64,000 nucleotides of DNA from Psychrobacter arenosus (GTDB lineage: Bacteria > Pseudomonadota > Gammaproteobacteria > Pseudomonadales > Moraxellaceae). Shown one piece after another: positions 27,242 to 34,751 of this stretch (position 1 is the stretch's first letter; each line of letters begins with the position of its first letter). The stretch spans positions 2,728,001 to 2,792,000 of the forward strand of contig NZ_LR884459.1 in the NCBI RefSeq assembly GCF_904848165.1, read 5' to 3'. The notes beneath the pieces are model-generated. The model ran no database searches. It saw nothing but the letters and a program-made list of their open reading frames with translations, and was not told where the DNA came from. A program made the position numbers and the translations under genes.

Positions 27242-29086
27242 CTAATTTTTAGTCAGTCCTAATGCGGTTTCAATCTCTTTGAGGTCTATCTTTTTAGCCG
27301 CATCATGGTCGGAGTCAAACAAGCTCTCTAATTCAGCGATAGCCGACTGGGCAGACTCAATCATACTGGCTTCGTCATCATAAATCGCTTGCTGGCGATC
27401 AATCAGCTCATCATCATAATCGCGGAAAGTCTGAATGGTGTCGCGCGCTTTTTCTGGGCTAATACCCAAGAGTTCCAAGGACGCTCGTGAGATATCTAGG
27501 GCAGTTAAATAAGTCTCTCGCCAAATATAACGCACACCGACTTCGCGCAGGCGGTAATAATGCTGGCGATCGCGCGCACGCGCCATGACGATTAAATCAG
27601 GATAGTTTTTACGCAGGTATTGAGCAGTAGTAATAGAGCGCTCTAAGTCATCGACGGCCAAGATAAACACGCGAGCTTTACTGATGCCCGCAGCCCGTAG
27701 AATCTCAGGGTTTTTTGGATCACCATAATAGACTTGGTTACCGAATTTACGGACGAAATCTACTCGGTTAGCAGAGCGCTCAATAGCGGTAAATTCAATA
27801 TTGTGCATGCGCAGTACTCGGCCAATAATCTGCCCTACACGACCAAAACCCGCAATAATTACCGGGTGCTCGTGGTCAGGAATCGTATCGTATTCTCGGC
27901 TAGGTTTGCGCTTAGCAAAGATAGGTTCACCCACTTTTTCTAATAATAAAAACGCTAATGGTGTTAAGGCCATGGAGATAGTCACAACTAGAGTAATTAG
28001 ATTGGACAACTCTGGCTTTAATACATTTTGCGCTGCAGCTACACTGAACAATACGAAGGCGAACTCACCACCTTGTGCTAGCGTTACGCCCAGACGAATA
28101 CTGGTGGGCAGACGGTTGCCTGATAGTCGGGCGATCAGGGTAATGACCGCAAACTTAATCAGCATCAGTAGGACTGCCGCTCCAACGATAAGAATCGGAT
28201 GGGCCAAAATCAGTTTTACATTCGTCAGCATACCGACGGACATAAAAAAGAGACCAAGTAGCAAGCCTTTAAACGGCTCAATACTGGCTTCTAACTCATG
28301 ACGGTATTCCGAATCCGCTAGGAGTACGCCGGTCAAAAATGCCCCTAACGCCATCGATAAGCCAATTTGGCCCATCAAAATCGACACGCCCATGACAATA
28401 AATAGCGCCACTGCAGTGAGCAATTCGGTAGCACCACTGGAAGCGACAAATTTAAAGAAGGGCCGTACCACATAGCGGCTAGCAAAGATAAGGCCCGCGA
28501 ATACCGCAAATACTTTACCAAAATAGAGGAGGTCGTAGGTTTGCTCGCGTACCCCTGATAGGAAGGGAATAACGGCGAGTAGAGGAATAACGGCAATATC
28601 TTGGAAGAGGAGAATGGTGAAAGCTTCGCGGCCGTGAGTGCTAGACAGCTGCTGCTTTTCGGTCAATATCTGTAAGACAAAAGCGGTAGAGGATAAGGCC
28701 AAGCCAAAACCGACGATAAAAGCGGTATCTAGCTTGAGACTGGTAAATTGATAAATCAGCGCCATCAGCAAGGTGCCGGTGAGTCCTACTTGCAAGCCGC
28801 CTAGGACAAAGATGGAGCGCCGTAACGCCCATAGTCTTGAGGGCTGCAACTCTAAGCCAATAATGAACAGCAACATCACTACGCCAAACTCAGAAAAATG
28901 CAATAAAGTTTCAGCGTCGCCCGCGACATCTAAGAAGCTTGGGCCTAATATCAAACCAGTAATGAGATAGCCTAAAACGGTGGCAATACCAAAACGTTTA
29001 CCGAGCGGTACTAGAAGAATAGCCGCTCCTAAAAAGAGGGTGGCTTGAAGCATAAGGTTGGGAGAGCCGGTGGCGGCTGCGAACAT
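27242..29086 (-). CDS. CPA2 monovalent cation:proton antiporter, KefB/KefC type
   Basis: This inner-membrane antiporter or K+ efflux protein has about 12-13 membrane segments (residues 10-390), including GYLITGLILGP and LALSSTAFVLQIL. A cytoplasmic RCK/TrkA-N nucleotide-binding domain begins at HPVIIAGFGRVGQIIGRVL near residue 415. Length and layout match KefB/KefC and YbaL. No KefF/KefG-type oxidoreductase gene is adjacent, so glutathione gating is not established. I chose the ATG at 29086, with AAGGAG five bases upstream; the GTG two codons earlier overlaps that ribosome site. The C-terminus is acidic. Likely roles are K+ and pH homeostasis under electrophile or alkaline stress. Confidence 0.88.
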   Translation of the reverse strand: MFAAATGSPNLMLQATLFLGAAILLVPLGKRFGIATVLGYLITGLILGPSFLDVAGDAETLLHFSEFGVVMLLFIIGLELQPSRLWALRRSIFVLGGLQVGLTGTLLMALIYQFTSLKLDTAFIVGFGLALSSTAFVLQILTEKQQLSSTHGREAFTILLFQDIAVIPLLAVIPFLSGVREQTYDLLYFGKVFAVFAGLIFASRYVVRPFFKFVASSGATELLTAVALFIVMGVSILMGQIGLSMALGAFLTGVLLADSEYRHELEASIEPFKGLLLGLFFMSVGMLTNVKLILAHPILIVGAAVLLMLIKFAVITLIARLSGNRLPTSIRLGVTLAQGGEFAFVLFSVAAAQNVLKPELSNLITLVVTISMALTPLAFLLLEKVGEPIFAKRKPSREYDTIPDHEHPVIIAGFGRVGQIIGRVLRMHNIEFTAIERSANRVDFVRKFGNQVYYGDPKNPEILRAAGISKARVFILAVDDLERSITTAQYLRKNYPDLIVMARARDRQHYYRLREVGVRYIWRETYLTALDISRASLELLGISPEKARDTIQTFRDYDDELIDRQQAIYDDEASMIESAQSAIAELESLFDSDHDAAKKIDLKEIETALGLTKN

Positions 29087-29546
29087 GGACACTCCTTAAC
29101 AGGAATTATTAATTAAAATCAAAAGTTTTACAGTAGAACAAAGACACTGCTATTTAAAAGGTTCTATTAAAAAGAGGCAATTAAAACGCTAGTATTAAAG
29201 CAGAGTTATAAAGTCGGCTGCGCTAACATGAAGCGGTTATAAAAAAGGTCGTTATAAAATAATTTGTTATAAAAAAGACTGTTATAAAAAAGACTGTTAT
29301 AAAAAAGACTGTTATAAAAAAGACTGTTATAAAAAATGCGCTGCTAAAAGTAGCCTGCTGCTGGCAAAATTGACTGCGGTGAACCTTTATAGTATAGAGT
29401 CGATAACTACAAGGTATTTAGTAGGGTGAGATGATTGACCTATTGCCTGGCATGAGCGGTTTGCCAACCAACATTTAGCTATGGATTATCTATAAATATA
29501 AAGTTAGGCCATTTATTTTAAACTGTTTTTAGTTAAGGCGTACCGC
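29087..29546. other. 460-bp region with tandem repeats
   Basis: There is no gene. The stretch lies upstream of the antiporter gene and downstream of the next minus-strand gene. Its main content is the 15-bp repeat block at 29236-29340. Confidence 0.6.
29236..29340. repeat. Seven tandem copies of a 15-bp unit
   Basis: The unit is GTTATAAAAAAGACT. Four consecutive copies are identical (29266-29325). Two variant copies precede them (29236, 29251) and one variant follows (29326), all in strict 15-bp register. The array lies about 150-250 bp upstream of the antiporter start, so copy number could affect its promoter if one lies near. The TATAAAA core resembles a -10 box, giving repeated possible promoter elements. 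Confidence 0.9.
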
Positions 29547-30263
29547 TTATTTCTTCTTATAAACTTTCCAAGTGCCATTATCTGCTAAGGGATTACGATA
29601 GGCATCGTTGCGACGTTTGCGTGGGGTTTGGCGGCTGTCCATAACTTTAAAGTCGGGTAGAGCATGCACAATTAACCCAGTGCGATAAAAACGCAGACGC
29701 TCCGGCTCTAACATCTCGCCTTTGGCATCGCGACAAAACACATAAGCCCGCAAATCGATGAATTCGCGGTGCGCGACCAATAGCGCGGTATCATCATTGG
29801 CAAATACTGAGCTTAAACGTGATATCTCATCACTACTGAATTCGCCACACTTATCGACTAGAGCGCCGACCGAGCCAAAGCTTTTGGATTCTTTGGCACG
29901 CGTCTTGGTCAAATGCAGCTTTTGCACATGATAGACAAATTGCGGAATCTCTAGGCTGGCAGGCAGCGGCAGATGATCAGGCGGTAAATGTGCAGCAGGG
30001 TAAAAGCCCATGGCGCGCTCAATTAAAGGCTGCCAACGTTGGTAATAAGCCTGAACTTCATCGATATTACCCTGATAAATAGGCATATCACGAATCTGCG
30101 TCAAGATATCAGGAGGCATCTGCTCATGGCGCAATGCTGCAATATCGGCTTGCAGCGTAGATAACAAGTCTTTGGCCTGTTTTTTACCTTCTTTAGAGGT
30201 CGGCGCATCGATAAAATCTGGAGCAACAAAGGGAGCTGAGCGTCTAGACATGGCAGTAGTCAT
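29547..30263 (-). CDS. Hypothetical protein
   Basis: I do not recognise this 238-residue protein. It has no signal peptide or membrane segment. The first half is helical and charged (SKEGKKQAKDLLSTLQADIAALRHEQ); the second half has alternating strands such as TALLVAHREFIDLRAYVFCRDAKGE and RLRFYRTGLIVHALPDFKVMDSR. The tail is basic (RQTPRKRRNDAYRNP and KVYKKK), which would suit nucleic-acid binding, but that is a guess. ATGs at 30263 and 30251 are both possible starts. It is not closely linked to another gene, so no operon role can be inferred. Confidence 0.6.
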   Translation of the reverse strand: MTTAMSRRSAPFVAPDFIDAPTSKEGKKQAKDLLSTLQADIAALRHEQMPPDILTQIRDMPIYQGNIDEVQAYYQRWQPLIERAMGFYPAAHLPPDHLPLPASLEIPQFVYHVQKLHLTKTRAKESKSFGSVGALVDKCGEFSSDEISRLSSVFANDDTALLVAHREFIDLRAYVFCRDAKGEMLEPERLRFYRTGLIVHALPDFKVMDSRQTPRKRRNDAYRNPLADNGTWKVYKKK

Positions 30264-30697
30264 TAGTTAGTGGATAAGAAATACGGTTAGTGGGCACAAG
30301 CCGCTATACAATAAGAAAAATAACTTTTAAAACAGCATCTATAAAATAAGGTCTATAAAACAATGCCTAGCTTGAACAGTGTTATGGCTAAGCTATTTAA
30401 TTAGCATCATTTTATATGCTATCATAACCGCAAGAACCATCGTGGGTTTAATTTGTTGATGTTTGCGCGCTAAATAGTAGCGTTTCATTGGCATTGCAAC
30501 TTCCAGCACGATGTAAAAATACCTCTGGTAAAGCGCATGAGCCTGTTACTCCGACAAGGTCATCTGTGCCTGATTGTGACTACGAATTAGCAGCTAGCGG
30601 CCAATAAGCCGAATCCTAGCTAACTCCTAATAATCGAGTGCTAAGTAATAGTCGCATTATTTTGTCTTATTGTCGTCGGAGTCATAGGAAGCTTGTC
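30264..30697. other. 430-bp divergent intergenic region
   Basis: It separates two divergently transcribed hypothetical genes and presumably carries their promoters. I see no strong repeat, hairpin or small gene in it. Confidence 0.4.
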
Positions 30698-31315
30698 ATG
30701 TCAGTGTTTACCCGCCGTCTTACCCCGCGTCATCCGCTAGCGAAATTGGCTATTGCTCAAATCGACCGCTTAGCGTTGCGCCAGCAAGATATTATCCAAA
30801 CTATGGGCTATCAGCCCAAAAATGTCATCCAGGCCTGCGATCGCTTACGCCATGTCTTGTGCAGTCCTACGCTAGGTTTAGACAACAGTTATTACGACTT
30901 TCGCTTTAGCTCTATTGAGTTTCTGCAGACCCTATTTGCCGTGCTACAAATACCGCCTGTAGAGTATGAGTCAGCAATGGCTGAGCTACAACATGAGCTG
31001 GAAAATCGAGTAAAACCACCGGTCTATACCTTACGCGCGCAGATAACTTTTGATTTCACCGGCAGTGCTAATAATTGGTTGACGAGATGGGGAGTCAATC
31101 GCTTCCATTATGTGGAATTACCCGATAATTTCGTCCACTTAAATGAGTATGAGCAGGAGCTAGCTATTCAGGTGGCTACCCAAGCGCATTATCAGCAAAA
31201 TTATAATAATCTGCCTTATGATGGGGTGATTACGGGGTATGTGCTAAAGATAGAGCAAGGCGAAGAGCAAGCGTTTAAGGAGTTTGGGCTGCCGAGCTCT
31301 GCCTCCTCTTTATAA
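30698..31315 (+). CDS. Hypothetical protein with possible N-terminal helix-turn-helix-like segment
   Basis: The function is not recognised. The ATG at 30698 is preferred: AGGAA lies eight bases upstream, and the in-frame upstream start would add 20 unlikely residues. The 205-residue product starts with FTRRLTPRHPLAKLAIAQIDRL. The next part, LRQQDIIQTMGYQPKNVIQACDRLRHVL (about residues 28-55), resembles the first helices of a DNA-binding protein that reads 'recognise, pair, act on a count'. A central acidic helix and a beta-rich C-terminal part follow. No membrane segment is present. It ends 22 bp from the convergent hydrolase gene. The DNA-binding idea is speculative. Confidence 0.6.
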   Translation: MSVFTRRLTPRHPLAKLAIAQIDRLALRQQDIIQTMGYQPKNVIQACDRLRHVLCSPTLGLDNSYYDFRFSSIEFLQTLFAVLQIPPVEYESAMAELQHELENRVKPPVYTLRAQITFDFTGSANNWLTRWGVNRFHYVELPDNFVHLNEYEQELAIQVATQAHYQQNYNNLPYDGVITGYVLKIEQGEEQAFKEFGLPSSASSL

Positions 31316-31337
31316 CCCTCACATTACTATCAGTTAC

Positions 31338-31889
31338 CTAAACCAACGTATCCCCACATAAGTCATTCAGCCTCTTCTGAATCTCAGACTCGCGGGCGAT
31401 ACGATGGTGTCCGCCCTTGAAATAATCTACCTGCCAACTCTCCGGTAAATTCACTAGTGTCTTTTCAGCAACCGCTACCGCTAAGCACTCATCACCGATT
31501 TCAATCATGACCTTGGTCATTGCTGGGTTAGTCGTGGGAAAGTGTAAATCCATACTCACCACGTTAGGAATACGGTCCGCCAATACCTCGCTAGGATTTA
31601 GGCACGGCGCAATCAACAGCGCGCGCAGACCGAATTTATGAGCAAAATGATTGGCAAACCAACCACCAAGCGAATGCCCCACCAGTACCACGCTGGGATA
31701 CTCTTGCAATTTTTCGCTAATCAAGGACTCATAGACCGTAAATATGTCTTTAAAGTCTCTACGATAATCTACCGTCTGGCAGTATTTCGGCTCGCGTTTA
31801 ATACAGGTATATTTACTGGTCTGATTACTAGAGTCTAAGCCGTGAAAAAACAGTAAAAATGTTTCGTTATTTTCGCTAGGTTTCAGCAT
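31338..31889 (-). CDS. Small alpha/beta hydrolase (YqiA/YcfP-like esterase)
   Basis: The 183-residue protein is a compact alpha/beta hydrolase. FLLFFHGLDSSNQTSK holds the oxyanion region, VVLVGHSLGGWFANHFA the nucleophile elbow (Ser near residue 73), and FKGGHHRIARESEI the C-terminal histidine. An acidic residue around IEIGDECL is a candidate for the third member of the triad. This size and pattern fit the YqiA/UPF0227 esterase group. The substrate is unknown. It lies 42 bp downstream of another minus-strand gene and is probably co-transcribed with it. Confidence 0.75.
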   Translation of the reverse strand: MLKPSENNETFLLFFHGLDSSNQTSKYTCIKREPKYCQTVDYRRDFKDIFTVYESLISEKLQEYPSVVLVGHSLGGWFANHFAHKFGLRALLIAPCLNPSEVLADRIPNVVSMDLHFPTTNPAMTKVMIEIGDECLAVAVAEKTLVNLPESWQVDYFKGGHHRIARESEIQKRLNDLCGDTLV

Positions 31890-31931
31890 ATTTTTTAAAT
31901 CCTATTTTAATTATAGTTATAGTTTTTATCA

Positions 31932-32864
31932 TTAAACTAACGGGTTTAGAGCGCTATGGGTTAACCAGTCTTGGTATATCGTTAACAGCTCTTCACAAGC
32001 AGGCAATGGGATATGGCGGGCCATACTCTCACTAAACCAATAGGTATAAATATCTCGCACTATCTTTTGCACTGACTCTGCATCTTGCGGGTTGTGATCG
32101 CGCAATTTATAGGCAATATTTTGGGCTTGAATATCACTTTCCTGATAGGGCGCGCTCCAACCTACCCGATAGCGAAACAGCACATCATTGATAGCTAAGA
32201 TATATAGCGCGTTTATAGTCCCATAGTGACCGACTAGACCATCCAATACTTCACAGCGCTGTCTATAACAGAAAGGGTCTAGCGGTTGGTCCGCCTCCTC
32301 GGTAATACAGCTCGCACTAACCATATGGCTTGGCACGGTATAATCATCCCAGAGTAGGACATAAGACTGCCCAAACCCACCTTTTTCTACTGCATTAAAC
32401 TTCCAAATACCTTTTTGCTTGGCAGTTTCCCCAGTATCGCCACTATAGTACGGCAATTGGATAATCCATTGTGACAGGCCGTCGCTGTCATAGATAATAT
32501 GGGTCTTGCCAATCCGCACGCCTTGTTTTGGTAATACTTGGGTATAAAACTTATCAATATCGTGAGTATAGAGTTTCGCCCGTCTAATTTTTGCTTCAGG
32601 GCTATTGTCCAAAAAGCGCTCATCGCCTAAGCCTGCATTGGCTTGATAAATCGATTGATATAGCGAGAAGGGCGCTACAAAGCTTAGCGTCTCTTCAGAA
32701 TTATTCACAAAGTACACGTCACTTTCATAGTCATCTACTCTAATGGTTTTTAAATAAAATAACGGCACTTTTGCCGGCGGGACCTTATCATTCTTGGGTA
32801 AAAGCGCCAGTCCTGATACGCCGGTCCAGGCTAGATTATCGAGTCTTTTTTGTGTGATAGTCAT
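31932..32864 (-). CDS. Hypothetical protein
   Basis: I do not recognise this 310-residue cytoplasmic-looking protein. It has no signal peptide. The first 150 residues are strand-rich (VPLFYLKTIRVDDYESDVYFVNNSEETLSFVAPF, then GIWKFNAVEKGGFGQSYVLLWDDYTVPSHMVSASCI). The rest is helical and aromatic (YGTINALYILAINDVLFRYRVGWSAPYQ, IYTYWFSESMARHIPLP). AGGACAATACT gives a good ribosome site for the ATG at 32864. The esterase gene begins 42 bp downstream, so a two-gene unit is likely. No conserved catalytic motif is evident to me. Confidence 0.6.
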   Translation of the reverse strand: MTITQKRLDNLAWTGVSGLALLPKNDKVPPAKVPLFYLKTIRVDDYESDVYFVNNSEETLSFVAPFSLYQSIYQANAGLGDERFLDNSPEAKIRRAKLYTHDIDKFYTQVLPKQGVRIGKTHIIYDSDGLSQWIIQLPYYSGDTGETAKQKGIWKFNAVEKGGFGQSYVLLWDDYTVPSHMVSASCITEEADQPLDPFCYRQRCEVLDGLVGHYGTINALYILAINDVLFRYRVGWSAPYQESDIQAQNIAYKLRDHNPQDAESVQKIVRDIYTYWFSESMARHIPLPACEELLTIYQDWLTHSALNPLV

Positions 32865-33141
32865 AGTATTGTCCTAGTTATCATTTTAATAGGGGAGCTT
32901 TGCTGCGTTCTGCGAAGGTAGTAGTTTTTATTTTTTAGGGGTTAAAGTTTTCTAAGTGGTCAGGCATGACTGTTTTCGTATAGCTGGTTTGCCAGACACA
33001 ACTGTCCTGAGACGGGTTCGCAGTACTATTTAAAGCACATACTACGGTCAGTCATAATTTTTAAGGTTGAATGCGGGTAATAAACGTACGATTTAAAGAG
33101 GTTTTCTGGCTTAACGTTTTAGTTTTTACAAGGAGAGGGTA

Positions 33142-33243
33142 GTGCGCAGTGAAGTATTGAACAAGGTCGCTCATACCAAGCTAAAGTTAGAAGGGAATCA
33201 TTGCGATTCGAGGGGTAACTTTAGTAGCGGTCAGTATAAATAA
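33142..33243 (+). CDS. Candidate small protein, 33 residues
   Basis: A GTG at 33142 follows AAGGAGAGGGTA, an excellent ribosome-binding site with good spacing. The frame runs 33 codons to a TAA. The translation, about MRSEVLNKVAHTKLKLEGNH and then a polar tail, is basic and hydrophilic, with no membrane segment. No promoter is clear. The case rests on the Shine-Dalgarno alone, and such matches occur by chance. Confidence 0.25.
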   Translation: MRSEVLNKVAHTKLKLEGNHCDSRGNFSSGQYK

Positions 33244-33421
33244 CCAGCAAGATAAAACCTATTGATTGGATTAGAACTTGAGCTAAGCAACTGGGTAGCG
33301 TTTTTTCCTTACCTGATTAATATAGTACAAATCATTAGCGAAAGACAGCTAAATAAGAGCTTATACGACAGCAGTTGTCGTGAGTGTTAAGATTAGGGGT
33401 AGTAATCATTCGTGCGGCATA

Positions 33422-33468
33422 TAAGCCGTTATCTTTATAGAAAATTAATGGGTAAAAATAACGGCTTA
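33422..33468. repeat. 11-bp perfect inverted repeat after the CDF gene
   Basis: TAAGCCGTTAT at 33422-33432 pairs with ATAACGGCTTA at 33458-33468 over a 25-nt loop. It lies 59 bp downstream of the CDF transporter stop on the minus strand. There is no strong U run, so terminator function is uncertain. Confidence 0.65.
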
Positions 33469-33526
33469 AGATTGCTATAAGCTGAGAAAGGGCTATTTTT
33501 CACAAGTAGCTCGTAGGCAAATAAGT

Positions 33527-34660
33527 TTAATGATTATGACCTAAATGTCCTGAGTTGTCTTGACCACGGTTGGAAATATCACAGACTAAAGCATCGCCAT
33601 GGGCTTCGGAGAAACCGCTACTCTCTACCTGAATCGTAGCATGGCTAATCCCTAATGCTTCTAAGCTATGCTCGAGCTCATGAATTAAGGCACTGGCGGC
33701 ACTAATACGCATATCACCATCCACGATGACATGGCACGATAACGCATGCAAGCCACTGGTAATGGTCCAAACGTGCAAGTCATGGACTTTAATTACCGCC
33801 TCGTGAGCTTCCATAGTGGCTACGACGTTATCCAAAGAGATATCGCTAGGGGTGCCTTCCATGAGGATGTGTGCAGACTGTTTAACCACGCGATAGCCAC
33901 TAATTAAAATTAAGGCGGCGACGATAACAGAGGCTACGGGGTCAGCCCAAGCCCAACCGAACCACATCATGGCTAAGGCGGCAATAATGGCTGCAACTGA
34001 GCCCAACAAATCCCCTAAAACATGCAAATAGGCGCTGTGCATATTCAGGTTGTTTGCTTCTGGAGCTTGGCTAGCCACCTTTGCACTTTCTCTTCCATGG
34101 TCTTTGTCATGAGCGTGGTCGTGTGTACCATGTTCTTCTTCGCCATGCTCGTGGTCATGGTCATGGTCAGCGTGACTGTCTGCTGCGCCGCCGCGATGTA
34201 ACATCCAAGCCACCAACACGTTGACCAACATACCGATAGTCGCAATGATAAGCATGCCTTTGGTAGCAACATCAGGTGGTGAATTAATACGACCGATAGC
34301 TTCGATAAAAATCATGATTGAGATGATTATCAATGTCGCCCCATTAGCTCCGGCGACTAAAATCTCAAAACGTTTATAACCAAAAGTCTTCTGCGCATTG
34401 GCAGATTTTTCACCAATTTTAAAAGCCAGTAAGGTTGCCCCTAAAGCAGCAGCGTCGCTCAGCATATGCCCCGCATCTGACAATAGCGCCAGACTGTTGG
34501 TCAGCCAACCGCCAACCGCCTCTACTAGCATAAAGCTAGTAATAATAATAAAGCTAATCAACAGAATGCGGCGCTGCTTGCTCATATCACGAACTTTAGG
34601 CTCATCGTGAAAATGTGGAGGGTCATGAGGGACAGTCAGATCGAATTTTGACGCGGACAT
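33527..34660 (-). CDS. Cation diffusion facilitator metal exporter (ZitB/CzcD type)
   Basis: This inner-membrane proton-coupled exporter probably handles Zn2+ (or Co2+/Cd2+). The 377 residues show six membrane segments. Metal-site aspartates and histidines lie in LLSDAGHMLSDAAALGA (TM2) and HVLGDLLGSVAAIIAAL (TM5). A histidine-rich loop HADHDHDHEHGEEEHGTHDH sits between TM4 and TM5, and the C-terminal cytoplasmic domain contains VHDLHVWTITSGLHALSCHV. A second short His cluster is at each end. It appears monocistronic. The exact metal is not decided by sequence. Confidence 0.92.
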   Translation of the reverse strand: MSASKFDLTVPHDPPHFHDEPKVRDMSKQRRILLISFIIITSFMLVEAVGGWLTNSLALLSDAGHMLSDAAALGATLLAFKIGEKSANAQKTFGYKRFEILVAGANGATLIIISIMIFIEAIGRINSPPDVATKGMLIIATIGMLVNVLVAWMLHRGGAADSHADHDHDHEHGEEEHGTHDHAHDKDHGRESAKVASQAPEANNLNMHSAYLHVLGDLLGSVAAIIAALAMMWFGWAWADPVASVIVAALILISGYRVVKQSAHILMEGTPSDISLDNVVATMEAHEAVIKVHDLHVWTITSGLHALSCHVIVDGDMRISAASALIHELEHSLEALGISHATIQVESSGFSEAHGDALVCDISNRGQDNSGHLGHNH

Positions 34661-34751
34661 ACAGTCTCTTCTAAGCTAGTGGATGGGGAGCATTCGACGT
34701 AGAATTACACGCAACCTTAAGGGTAAGGCTAAAGTTAACGAGATAAAGCTA

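Larger units (their letters stand above)
32865..33526. other. 660-bp region with a small ORF candidate and a hairpin
   Basis: No long gene is present. It includes a 33-codon frame with a strong Shine-Dalgarno and an 11-bp inverted repeat, listed separately. It lies between the CDF transporter gene and the hypothetical pair, both on the minus strand. Confidence 0.5.
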
